A DNA stretch of 64,000 bases from Chitinophaga barathri (GTDB lineage Bacteria > Bacteroidota > Bacteroidia > Chitinophagales > Chitinophagaceae), in assembly GCF_003807585.1 (NCBI RefSeq), contig NZ_RMBX01000005.1:310001-374000 (forward strand), in the 5' to 3' direction. A model generated the notes under the pieces. It did no database searches, was not told the origin of the DNA, and worked only from the letters and a program-made list of their open reading frames with translations. How positions within the stretch are numbered: position 1 is the stretch's first letter; each line of letters begins with the position of its first letter. The translations under genes were made by a program, and so were the position numbers. Shown one piece after another: positions 35,433-42,809 of this stretch.

Positions 35433-36833
35433 TTATTTTTTTGGCCCGAAATAGGGATATAGTTCTATTTCCGCTCCTCCTCCATTCCGGCGCGGATCCT
35501 TTGTGTCCAGCATCCACGAATCCACTTTTTCCCTTAGCGCCGCCAGGGCAGCCGCATAATTTTTATCTGCTGCTACATTTTTCAACTGGTGCGGGTCGTA
35601 GCGCAGATCATACAATTCTTCTGCCGGACGTTTATGAAGCGCCAACGTTGTAAACGGCTCCGGCTGCTGTTTAACCAGAAATGCTTTGGATGGCCCCTTG
35701 TCAATATCACCATAAATCCCTTGGATGGATTCAGCATCGGGATTGCCAGCGGGCCAGCGATCCGGTTTAAGGTTACGGACATAAAGAAACTCTTTTGTGC
35801 GCACTGCTCTTACAGGATAGCCGATGTTACCTGCCCGCGCACGCGCATGGCGCTCCCGCTCAATAAAGACCTCGCTCCGGTGCGAGGTAGCTACACGTGT
35901 AAGCACCGGCAGCAGGCTTTTGCCATCCATTACGGCAGGAGGCTCAATGCCGGCCGCATCCAGGAAAGTGGCAGCGATATCTACCAGGTTTACAAAGCCG
36001 TCGAATACGTGGTCTCCCTTGATCCTACCCGCCCAGCAAACAGCCAGGGGCAAACGGGCACCGCCGTCATATACATTTGCCTTTGCACGTGGAAATGGGA
36101 TGCCGTTATCGCTGGTCACCACTATTAGGGTATTCTCCAGGCGGCCCAGGCTATCCAGGAGCGTCAATATTTTATCCAGGACATTGTCAAAGCGCTGTAC
36201 TTCGTAATAATAATCCAGCATATCATTCCTTGTTACAGGTACATCGGGCAGGAACGATGGTACTTTTACCTTGTTTGCTGCCAGACCTGCCGATGCGCCG
36301 GAGCCTTCCACATAAGAGCGGTGCGGATCGTTGCTACCATACCAAAAGCAGAAGGGTTGATCTGCCGGGAGATTCCTGAAAAACTCACGGTATTGTACCT
36401 GCGGGCCTGCCGGGTTATGATGATAGCCTCCAGCCTGATAATTGCCCGGCCCCCAGCCTTTGCCCTCTGAACCAACAACATAGCCGGCCTCCTTCAATAA
36501 TTGCGGAAAGGTAGGGAATTCGGAAGGCAGGAACCCCCACAGGTTCACTCCCTGTTGCAGGCGATGCGGATAAAGACCGGTAAGCATAGCGGCGCGGGAG
36601 GGCGTACACGAAGGTGCAGCGCAATAAGCATTGGTGAACAGCACACCGTTCTTTGCTATACGGTCAAAGCCAGGCGTTTTCACGACGGGATCACCATAGG
36701 CGCCGGCATGAGGATAACCCCAGTCGTCAGCTAGTACAAATAATATATTGGGACGATCTTTCTTCTGCGCATATGCTATATGGGTAGCCAACAACAATAA
36801 AGAAAAAAACAGTGGTGTAAGATATCGGTTCAT
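35433..36833 (-). CDS. Sulfatase, S1 family, secreted
   Basis: Formylglycine-dependent sulfatase of 466 residues, exported by a signal peptide (MNRYLTPLFFSLLLLATHIA, cleavage near YAQ). The metal-binding pair is in NILFVLADDWG (Asp36 and Asp37), and CTPSR at residues 76-80 is the C-x-P-S-R site whose Cys76 would become formylglycine. TSDNGIPFPRAK and the C-terminal ELYDLRYDPHQLKNVAADK complete the S1 pattern. Overall it resembles N-sulfoglucosamine sulfohydrolase-like sulfatases, so sulfated glycosaminoglycan or another sulfated glycan is a plausible substrate. No anaerobic or aerobic maturase gene is adjacent. It lies between two att-like junctions. Confidence 0.88.
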   Translation of the reverse strand: MNRYLTPLFFSLLLLATHIAYAQKKDRPNILFVLADDWGYPHAGAYGDPVVKTPGFDRIAKNGVLFTNAYCAAPSCTPSRAAMLTGLYPHRLQQGVNLWGFLPSEFPTFPQLLKEAGYVVGSEGKGWGPGNYQAGGYHHNPAGPQVQYREFFRNLPADQPFCFWYGSNDPHRSYVEGSGASAGLAANKVKVPSFLPDVPVTRNDMLDYYYEVQRFDNVLDKILTLLDSLGRLENTLIVVTSDNGIPFPRAKANVYDGGARLPLAVCWAGRIKGDHVFDGFVNLVDIAATFLDAAGIEPPAVMDGKSLLPVLTRVATSHRSEVFIERERHARARAGNIGYPVRAVRTKEFLYVRNLKPDRWPAGNPDAESIQGIYGDIDKGPSKAFLVKQQPEPFTTLALHKRPAEELYDLRYDPHQLKNVAADKNYAAALAALREKVDSWMLDTKDPRRNGGGAEIELYPYFGPKK

Positions 36834-36982
36834 TATTATGTTTATTTACTGTATGTCTGGAATAGCTACATGGCTACCAGCTTTCTTATTTTGCACCTCC
36901 ATTCCTATTACTAATTTAGGGTGTAAAAGATCAACAAAGAGAATAAAATGTGGAAAAAGTTGTGAACCCTCCTAAAATAAAA

Positions 36983-37079
36983 TACTGATAAGCATTTTAT
37001 TAAGCAAATAAGAGAAAGTACGTGCCATTAAAAGTAAATAGAAGTAAATAAAGAAAAGGGCTTACTTCCCGATACAAAA
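36983..37079. other. Left junction (attL-type) of the mobilizable element
   Basis: The 25-bp core at 37055-37079 (AAAGGGCTTACTTCCCGATA followed by CAAAA) is identical to 51673-51697 at the end of mnmE. The 14-mer TACTGATAAGCATT lies at 36983-36996 here and at 51621-51634 there, and CATTAAAAG versus CAATTAAAAG is also shared, so this arm resembles the right end of an element. To the right, the left end of the 37-51 kb element begins (AAAGTGCAAGTTATTAAATA). This is thus a junction between two units rather than a plain chromosome border. The rest of 36834-37241 shows no gene. Confidence 0.7.
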
Positions 37080-37241
37080 AGTGCAAGTTATTAAATATCA
37101 GTACTTTATCAGCAAAATGGTACAGGAAAGTTCATAAACCGCCCAAATCAGCCAATCCTCTCCCTGGGCTGACGCATTCATCCGAAAAAGTAGATGGAAC
37201 GTCAGGAGTTAAGTATTTTTACAGAAATATTATTGCAATAT

Positions 37242-37859
37242 ATGGCCGCAGAAAATAAAAATCATTGGGAAAATGTATATGAGCAAAAAGGTCCCAGCGA
37301 GGTAAGTTGGACACAGGAAAGCCCACAGACTTCCCTCGACTTCATAAATGGCTTTGGTGTCGATAAATCAGCCAGCATAATTGATATTGGAGGAGGGGAT
37401 AGCAAGCTCGTTGATTACTTACTGGATGCGGGTTATGAAAATATAACGGTATTAGATATCTCGTCAAAGGCCCTGGACAAGGCTAAGGCCAGGTTAGGGG
37501 AAAAGGCAGCAAAAGTAAAGTGGATTGTTAGCGATATTACCGAGTTTGATCCCCCCACCAGTTACGATATTTGGCACGACCGGGCTACTTTTCATTTCCT
37601 TACCACTCCTTCTCAAATTGAGAAATATCTTCATATTGCAGGTGAAAATGTTAAGGGATTTTTATCGATTGGGACATTTTCAGAAAACGGCCCTGAAAAA
37701 TGCAGCGGTTTATTTATAAAAAAATATTCGGAGGATGAACTTTCAAGTGCTTTAAATAAATACTTTGACAAACTCGAATGCAGAAAAGAGGATCACATTA
37801 CCCCTTTCGGAACTTCACAAAATTTCCTTTTCTGTAGCTTCCAGAGAAGGAGGAACTAG
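37242..37859 (+). CDS. Class I SAM-dependent methyltransferase
   Basis: Small cytoplasmic methyltransferase of about 205 residues, started at the ATG at 37242 (MAAENKNHWENVYEQKG); an upstream ATG at 37194 gives a non-conserved-looking extension. The SAM-binding motif I is IIDIGGGDSKLVDYLLDAG, motif II is ITVLDISSKAL, and motif III region is VKWIVSDITEFDP. The N-terminus (WENVYEQKGPSEVSWTQESP) and DIWHDRATFHFLT are typical of a group that includes thiol- and metalloid-linked methyltransferases; the acceptor is unknown. It is the first gene inside the mobilizable element, so it may be cargo. Confidence 0.8.
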   Translation: MAAENKNHWENVYEQKGPSEVSWTQESPQTSLDFINGFGVDKSASIIDIGGGDSKLVDYLLDAGYENITVLDISSKALDKAKARLGEKAAKVKWIVSDITEFDPPTSYDIWHDRATFHFLTTPSQIEKYLHIAGENVKGFLSIGTFSENGPEKCSGLFIKKYSEDELSSALNKYFDKLECRKEDHITPFGTSQNFLFCSFQRRRN

Positions 37860-37877
37860 TAATCTCACTACCGCTGG

Positions 37878-38078
37878 CTATATCAGTCTTCTTGTTGCCT
37901 TCTTGTAGTCTACATATTCCTGGCCATGATGCTGCTCCAGATGGGTTTCTTCCAGCCTGATCTGCATCTGTATAATAACATAGGTCAACACGGATAATCA
38001 GAAAGTTACTGCATTGGGCAGTATCAGGAAGATGCCCGCCACCGTTAGGATCATTTCACCGCCGAAGGAAATTTCCAT
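37878..38078 (-). pseudogene. Remnant of an isoprenylcysteine carboxyl methyltransferase-family gene
   Basis: Read on the minus strand from an ATG at 38078 to a stop at 37878, one frame gives ISFGGEMILTVAGIFLILPN, an in-frame TGA, then YVIIQMQIRLEETHLEQHHG and QEYVDYKKATRRLI. The R-x-x-x-EE-x-x-L and GQEY-x-x-Y-x-x-x-x-RR pattern is the C-terminal end of ICMT-family membrane methyltransferases. Only the last third remains, and it is broken by the internal stop, so this is a decayed fragment in the element's left end, adjacent to the TonB receptor terminator. Confidence 0.6.
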
Positions 38079-38090
38079 AATGCTATGCAA

Positions 38091-38122
38091 TAAAAACTCA
38101 CGGCACCCAAAAGCGCCGTGAG
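38091..38122 (-). terminator. Rho-independent terminator after the TonB receptor gene
   Basis: On the minus strand CTCACGGCGC (38122-38113) pairs with GTGCCGTGAG (38106-38097) with one mismatch and is followed by TTTTTATT. It lies 9 bp after the stop codon of the 38132-40300 gene. Confidence 0.85.
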
Positions 38123-38131
38123 AAGAGTTTC

Positions 38132-40300
38132 TTACAATCGCAGCTTCAGGCCGCCGTTCACCACGAAGCCGTCCAGCGGGGCGTAAATATCCCTGAAAAC
38201 CGGTTGCGATACCGTGCCGGTGTAAATCGTATCAAAGCGGGTTTGCCTTGCATCAAGGAAGTTCTCAAAGTTCACAAACAGGGAAAACCGCTCCCATATC
38301 TTCTCCACCATGAAACCGCATATCCAATACGGTTTGCCGGTGGTGCCGTCGCTTAATTCCTGTTTGCTGTAGTAATAGGCTTCCAGGCCGATCTTCCATT
38401 TTTCCTCCACCTCATACATCAACACATTATTCAGGCGGTGGCGGGCGGTCAGCGGGTTTTCCCGCTTCATGCCGTTTTCATTCAGCTGCGCATCGGTAAA
38501 GGTGTATCCTACAAACAGCTTAAAATCGCCGTAGCCGAGCTTTACATTCGTCTCCCAGCCCTTCGTGTTGATATATCCATCAACATTTTCCAGCCTGAAA
38601 AGGTTGCCCGGGGCATTGTTCAGCAGCAGCGGATCGTTGATACGGGTGTAAAAGAACAGCTGATTGATGCTGAAGCTGATCTTATCATCAAAAAGCCCGG
38701 TTCGGTAGTTTACATCCAGGTTCACGCCGTAGGAGCGTTCCAGTTCGTTTTCGTCCGCGTTGATGGGCAGCACAGACTTATACTGTATCCGTTCTGTTTC
38801 CTCTGTGAAGATGGTGGGCGTTTTGTAGCCCAGCCCACCACCCAGGCGGGACGATACTTTCGGCGAAAACTTGAATAACGCGGAAAGCCGCGGCAGTACA
38901 ACGAATCCATAATCTACAATGTAATCGCCGCGCAGGCCAGTCTCTAGCTGGAGCCATTCGGTAGCTTTCCAGGTGTTCTGCACGAAAGCGCCCACGGTGT
39001 TCTGGTCGTAATCCCTTTTGGGAATGGTATCAGTCTGCTTTTCTTTGAAGTTATCAGTGTAAACGTTCAGGCCCATCACCCAATCCATATTCTCCCGCTG
39101 ACGGCTATAAGTCGCCTCTGTATAGGACGACAGCTGTTTGCCGTCAAAAACATAATCGGGGATGGATATTTTGCGGTTGAAAAAGTTAACGGAGTTTTTG
39201 ACCGTCAGGCTGCTGCCTTCACTGAGCTGGTGATCGAAAGCCAGCTGGGTGGAGAAACGGTCGGTTTTGTTCTTTTCAAAATAGCGGCGCGTATTGTCAC
39301 CGCGGCCTTTGATATATTCAATATCCCCACCGGTACGATCTTCCGTGATATAATTCACACCGAAATTCATTTTCGTCCGTGGGCTGAAGTACAGGAACAG
39401 CTTTGGATTAATGACATACCGCTCAAACTTCGGGATGGCGGTAAAGCCGGTATTGGAGGGGTCATAGGCGCGGTTACTGTTACGGGAAGCAAACACCGTT
39501 AGCCCAACTTTCTCAAACCGCTGCCCATAGAACCCGCTCAGGTCAAGCCCGCCGGCGGATGTGCCATTTACCAGGAAACGAAGATCGCGTTCCTCGGTGG
39601 GCGTTCGGGAAATAAGGTTCACCAGGCCGGCGATAGCCCCGCCACCGTACAGCGTGGAGGCCGATCCCTTTATCACTTCCACCTGCTTCAGGTCCAGCGG
39701 CGGGGTTTGCAGCAAGCCCAGCCCACCGGAGAACCCGGCGTATAACGGGAAGCCGTCTTTGAGAATCTGCGTATAGCGGCCATCAAGGCCCTGTATCCTG
39801 ATGCTGGAGTTCGCGGAAGTGGCTGAAACCTGCTGCGTCTGGATGCCGGTGCTTTCGTTCAGCATCATACGAATATCACCCGGTTTCATGTTTCCCTTTT
39901 CTTCCAGTTCCTCACCAGCGATAAACTCTACGCGGGTAGGGATGTCGCTGATACTGCGGTTGCTGCGGGTGGAGGAAATGACCACCTCTTCAATTTCTTC
40001 GCCTTCATGCTCCAGCAGAATGGTCAAGGCCTCTGACAACGGGAAGGTAAGGGTGTCTGTTCTTTCGGCGTAACCGACGAACCGGAAAATCACGACCTGC
40101 TTACCGGAAGGGATACCCGTAATGGTAATAAGGCCGTTTTCGTCCGCCGTTGCTCCTTTGTTCGTGCCCGCCAGGATGGCCGTAGCGCCAGCTAAAGGTT
40201 CTTTACTATCTGCGTCTTTGATTGTTGCGTTCAGTGTATGCTGAGCCATGCCCATCTGCGCCATGCATAGCATGAGCAGGGTGCTGATTATCTTACCCAT
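38132..40300 (-). CDS. TonB-dependent outer-membrane receptor (element cargo)
   Basis: Outer-membrane receptor of 722 residues from the ATG at 40300, which gives a clean signal peptide (MGKIISTLLMLCMAQMGMAQ); a longer frame to 40357 is less likely. A carboxypeptidase-like domain (LNATIKDADSKEPLAGATAI) precedes a TonB box (EEVVISSTRS), the plug (IRIQGLDGRYTQILKDGFPL, KGSASTLYGGGAIAGLVNLI) and a barrel ending in FVVNGGLKLRL. It is smaller than SusC proteins and resembles the siderophore/metal/cobalamin receptor type. It is encoded 69 bp after a Cys/His-rich exported protein, which suggests a metal-linked substrate. It is carried by the mobilizable element. Confidence 0.9.
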   Translation of the reverse strand: MGKIISTLLMLCMAQMGMAQHTLNATIKDADSKEPLAGATAILAGTNKGATADENGLITITGIPSGKQVVIFRFVGYAERTDTLTFPLSEALTILLEHEGEEIEEVVISSTRSNRSISDIPTRVEFIAGEELEEKGNMKPGDIRMMLNESTGIQTQQVSATSANSSIRIQGLDGRYTQILKDGFPLYAGFSGGLGLLQTPPLDLKQVEVIKGSASTLYGGGAIAGLVNLISRTPTEERDLRFLVNGTSAGGLDLSGFYGQRFEKVGLTVFASRNSNRAYDPSNTGFTAIPKFERYVINPKLFLYFSPRTKMNFGVNYITEDRTGGDIEYIKGRGDNTRRYFEKNKTDRFSTQLAFDHQLSEGSSLTVKNSVNFFNRKISIPDYVFDGKQLSSYTEATYSRQRENMDWVMGLNVYTDNFKEKQTDTIPKRDYDQNTVGAFVQNTWKATEWLQLETGLRGDYIVDYGFVVLPRLSALFKFSPKVSSRLGGGLGYKTPTIFTEETERIQYKSVLPINADENELERSYGVNLDVNYRTGLFDDKISFSINQLFFYTRINDPLLLNNAPGNLFRLENVDGYINTKGWETNVKLGYGDFKLFVGYTFTDAQLNENGMKRENPLTARHRLNNVLMYEVEEKWKIGLEAYYYSKQELSDGTTGKPYWICGFMVEKIWERFSLFVNFENFLDARQTRFDTIYTGTVSQPVFRDIYAPLDGFVVNGGLKLRL

Positions 40301-40368
40301 TTTAATTTTTGTGAGTGCCTTAAAAATAATTGCAAAGCCCGCGTGCAAGCGGGTCATAAGAATGATGG

Positions 40369-40689
40369 TCAGGCTGCCTGGGGAGGTTGCCAGATGGCGG
40401 TGGCATATTCTGAAAGGAAATGCTCGATATATTCAAACTGGATGTTCTTACTGATCGCGGGTTGTGGAGTTAGAGCCAGCGTGAACTGCGGGATCACAGC
40501 ACCGTGGCAGGTACTACAGGAGAAAAAAGGGCTGCACGGTGGCTCTGGCCGGTTGTGGTCGTGATCCTCTTCACCTGCACCGCCATGTTGCATGGCTATT
40601 TCATCTTCGCAGCAGAAATCATCCCCACAGCAGGGTACTGCCGATAAGGTCAGCACATACAGTGAAAATAAGATCATCAGCCATTTCAT
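40369..40689 (-). CDS. Cys/His-rich exported protein, DUF6660-like
   Basis: Small protein of 106 residues from the ATG at 40689 (MKWLMILFSLYVLTLSAVPC), preferred over a longer start at 40725. After a hydrophobic export signal come several clustered Cys and acidic/His residues (CCGDDFCCEDE, GGAGEEDHDHN, CSPFFSCSTCHG), which look like a metal-binding region. Bacteroidota genes of this sort (I recall DUF6660) often sit beside TonB receptors and heavy-metal genes. It precedes the receptor gene on the same strand. A role in sensing or handling a metal is inference. Confidence 0.65.
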   Translation of the reverse strand: MKWLMILFSLYVLTLSAVPCCGDDFCCEDEIAMQHGGAGEEDHDHNRPEPPCSPFFSCSTCHGAVIPQFTLALTPQPAISKNIQFEYIEHFLSEYATAIWQPPQAA

Positions 40690-40743
40690 ATGGTCAAATA
40701 TACGAATGATTGGATTCTTATGCAATGGCGTAAAGCGGTTGGA

Positions 40744-41013
40744 TTAAGCAGGGTTTTGTTCAGTACTATGTGGAGCAGATTCTACAAACGCCACTTCCGG
40801 CAAAAAATCCTTTGGCGAACAATTGAATATAACCGCGAACTTATTAAGATGCTGAACATTATACCGCTTACTATACTTAGGGCTTTCCGCCTGGCCCACA
40901 AACCCGTTGGAATTGAACCCGGCCTTCTCTGAAAGCTGCTCCTGCGACATATCCGCCGCCTCGCGTTTTTCGCGGACCTTGTCAATAACGTATATATCGA
41001 TAGCGGATCTCAT
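40744..41013 (-). CDS. XRE-family helix-turn-helix regulator (paralog 1)
   Basis: Cytoplasmic DNA-binding protein of about 89 residues. I choose the ATG at 41013; a GTG at 41022 is in frame but lies in the operator. The HTH is KREAADMSQEQLSEKAGFNS, followed by VGQAESPKYSKRYNVQHLNK, and FNCSPKDFLPE closes the domain. It is a clear paralog of the neighbouring 41119-41349 protein, sharing IDTYVI-x-KV, KYS-x-x-YN-x-x-HLN and CSP-x-DFLP. Its start codon is 8 bp from a copy of the palindrome ACCTATTGGT, which overlaps the probable ribosome-binding site AGGTGA. Autoregulation is inferred. Confidence 0.82.
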   Translation of the reverse strand: MRSAIDIYVIDKVREKREAADMSQEQLSEKAGFNSNGFVGQAESPKYSKRYNVQHLNKFAVIFNCSPKDFLPEVAFVESAPHSTEQNPA

Positions 41014-41020
41014 AGTAATC

Positions 41021-41078
41021 ACCTATTGGTAAGTACAAAGGTGCCGGGATACGAAAACTTTGTCAATCACCTATAGGT
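41021..41078. promoter_or_regulatory. Two operator-like palindromes upstream of XRE gene 1
   Basis: ATCACCTATTGGTAAGTA and ATCACCTATAGGTAAGTA occur with their 10-bp cores at 41021-41030 and 41069-41078, 48 bp apart. The second core, ACCTATAGGT, is a perfect palindrome; the first has one change. Read from the minus strand, the first forms part of the AGGTGA ribosome-binding region of the XRE gene at 41013. Two further copies lie on the other side of the second XRE gene. They are most simply binding sites of the two XRE proteins. Confidence 0.7.
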
Positions 41079-41118
41079 AAGTATTTCAAAAAATCCCCTA
41101 TCTTTGATGAGGATGCTA

Positions 41119-41349
41119 CTAGGATAACGGCTTCTTTGGCAGGAAGTCCTGGGGACTGCATTCAAGTATCTTAGCTAACTGGTTCAGGTGCTTGATGTTA
41201 TAATGAGAAGGATACTTCGAACTTTCCACCTTACCGATAAAACCCACGGACATATTCAGCTCAAACGCCAGCTCAGCTTGCGAGAGATTCTTCTCCAGGC
41301 GTTTCTCCTTTACTTTATTGATTACATAAGTATCGATCTTGCTTTTCAT
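41119..41349 (-). CDS. XRE-family helix-turn-helix regulator (paralog 2)
   Basis: Protein of 76 residues from the ATG at 41349, six bases (41350-41355) inside an upstream in-frame GTG. The HTH is KRLEKNLSQAELAFELNMSV, followed by GFIGKVESSKYPSHYNIKHL, ending LECSPQDFLPKK. It is transcribed divergently from the response-regulator gene, with an 82-bp gap holding two copies of the palindrome ACCTATAGG(T/A). The copy next to this gene covers its ribosome-binding site. A repressor that shuts down itself and the divergent regulator genes would fit, as in other mobile elements; that is inference. Confidence 0.83.
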   Translation of the reverse strand: MKSKIDTYVINKVKEKRLEKNLSQAELAFELNMSVGFIGKVESSKYPSHYNIKHLNQLAKILECSPQDFLPKKPLS

Positions 41350-41353
41350 AATC

Positions 41354-41411
41354 ACCTATAGGTAGGTATAAAGGTCAGGTGTTCCTGTCTTTAAGACAAT
41401 CACCTATAGGA
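41354..41411. promoter_or_regulatory. Two operator-like palindromes in the divergent XRE/response-regulator promoter
   Basis: ATCACCTATAGGTAGGTATA has its 10-bp core at 41354-41363 and ATCACCTATAGGAAAGTAAA at 41402-41411. Their 48-bp spacing is exactly that of the pair at 41021-41078. The left copy abuts the XRE start and contains its likely Shine-Dalgarno sequence; the right copy is 21 bp before the response-regulator start. This makes four copies of one motif in about 390 bp, all linked to the element's own regulators. Confidence 0.7.
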
Positions 41412-41431
41412 AAGTAAATAAAACAGATACC

Positions 41432-42118
41432 ATGGAAACAGTAAAAATTGTCGTCATCAGGGATGATGTACTGGCTGCGGACACGGAGAAACTTTCCGCA
41501 CAGCTATCGCAGGAATTTAGCCAGGTAACAACCAAATGCTGGAAGGTGGCTAAATCGCCGGACATCAAAAACAATTTGCACATCATCGGGCCTGACCTTC
41601 GCCATGAAAAAGCAATACCTGTCACAAAAAGCATCAGGAACAAAAACGAGGCAGTGCCGATCATAGCCGTCCGTACGGAATCCAGTCTTCCTTTCAAGCT
41701 ATCAATGTTTGATGCAGGTGTGGATGACTACTTAGGGACGCCTTATGATGCCGGGGAACTGATCCGCCGTATCAGGGTTTTCCTGAAATGGACAAAGCGC
41801 CTGGAAGCAGACGGGTCGGTAATTTTTAAAATGGCTGACCTGCTCTTTGACTATAACAACCTGGTCGCAAAATTCGATTGCGGCTCGGTTAGCAGGTTAA
41901 CCCAGCGGCAGGCCGATCTGCTGCGCTTCTTCAGCGAACATCCTGATGTGATACTGGATCGGGGAGAGATTCTTTACCATGTATGGGGGAAAGACGATTA
42001 TTTCCTGGGCCGGAGCATGGATGTAATCATTACCAGCATTCGAAAAGTCCTTTCCGCCAGCCTGGCGGTCAGGCTGGAAACCATCCACGGGAAGGGCTTC
42101 ATCCTTCACACTAAATAA
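41432..42118 (+). CDS. OmpR-type response regulator with a degenerate receiver
   Basis: DNA-binding regulator of 228 residues. The N-terminal half has the receiver fold, with an acidic pair at Asp11-Asp12, and VDDYLGTPYDAGELIRRIRV near the end. The phospho-acceptor strand reads NNLHIIGPDLR, where Gly53 stands at the place of the usual Asp, and the conserved Lys before Pro is Thr103. Both changes suggest that the domain cannot be phosphorylated normally. The C-terminal winged helix is intact (LTQRQADLLRFFSEHPDVIL, GRSMDVIITSIRKVLSA, IHGKGFILH). It heads a four-gene plus-strand cluster of small unknown proteins and is flanked by XRE operator sites. Confidence 0.83.
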   Translation: METVKIVVIRDDVLAADTEKLSAQLSQEFSQVTTKCWKVAKSPDIKNNLHIIGPDLRHEKAIPVTKSIRNKNEAVPIIAVRTESSLPFKLSMFDAGVDDYLGTPYDAGELIRRIRVFLKWTKRLEADGSVIFKMADLLFDYNNLVAKFDCGSVSRLTQRQADLLRFFSEHPDVILDRGEILYHVWGKDDYFLGRSMDVIITSIRKVLSASLAVRLETIHGKGFILHTK

Positions 42119-42121
42119 ACT

Positions 42122-42349
42122 ATGAACATCATGAATAACACAGCGAACCGCCTGGATTCTATTTCCACGGCATTCAGACAGTTGGACGATCAGTTTCGTA
42201 AAAAAGTATGTGAGAAATGCGCGTGGAGCGAGGCCACCTATTACCGCAAGCGGAAGGAAGCCGGTCGTTTGTCGCCAGCTGAAAGCGCCACCATGCTGAC
42301 TATTGCCCGGCAGTTAATCGGAAATCTTACTAAAACAGTTTCTAAATAA
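42122..42349 (+). CDS. Hypothetical small protein of the mobilizable element
   Basis: Unrecognised protein of 75 residues (an internal ATG at 42131 could be the start). It starts 3 bp after the response-regulator stop, so it is probably co-translated with it. The sequence CEKCAWSEATYYRKRKEAGR has a CxxC pair and a basic helix that could be an HTH, since TYYRKRKEAG resembles a recognition helix. It lacks a membrane segment. Function unknown; its link to the regulator suggests an element-control role. Confidence 0.55.
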   Translation: MNIMNNTANRLDSISTAFRQLDDQFRKKVCEKCAWSEATYYRKRKEAGRLSPAESATMLTIARQLIGNLTKTVSK

Positions 42350-42355
42350 TAAGCT

Positions 42356-42805
42356 ATGAAAAAGAACACCACTGAAGATAAAACCATGTTGCAGGAGTTC
42401 CTTACTTCACCAAAAGCCTTAGCCAGGCTGCAACATTTACCGCTACAGCAACGAATACAGTTCGTTCAGACGGGCATTTCCAAGGTCCAGCTGACGGCTG
42501 TAAAGAAAATCCTGCATTTTGACTATGATCTATTAAGCCGCCTGCTGCTGATCACCAACCGGTCCCTGCATTTGAAAAAAGAGCATGATCTGTTCAGCAC
42601 CAGCGTCAGCGACCGGATCATGGCCGTCCTGGAACTGTATAGTTTCGGCTATGAAGTCATGGGAGGATATGCGGATTTCCATGAATGGATGAAACAACCC
42701 AGCGAAAAGCTGCTGGCCCAATGCCCGCTTGACCTGATCACAACGCATCCGGGCCTGCTTGCGGTAAGGAACGCATTAACTGACATCCAATTCGGTCACC
42801 CTTAA
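42356..42805 (+). CDS. Hypothetical protein of the mobilizable element
   Basis: Unrecognised 149-residue soluble protein. It is mostly helical in appearance, with LARLQHLPLQQRIQFVQTGI and a central RLLLITNRSLHLKKEHDLFS. That central part looks like the N-terminal region of the antitoxin Xre/MbcA/ParS group (the pattern of a conserved helix, 'GLS...VLELYSFGYEVMG', followed by F-x-x-W-x-x-x-P). If so, the next gene would be a RES-type toxin, which its position and size support. Spacing to the next gene is 4 bp. I see no other clue. Confidence 0.6.
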   Translation: MKKNTTEDKTMLQEFLTSPKALARLQHLPLQQRIQFVQTGISKVQLTAVKKILHFDYDLLSRLLLITNRSLHLKKEHDLFSTSVSDRIMAVLELYSFGYEVMGGYADFHEWMKQPSEKLLAQCPLDLITTHPGLLAVRNALTDIQFGHP

Positions 42806-42809
42806 ATTT

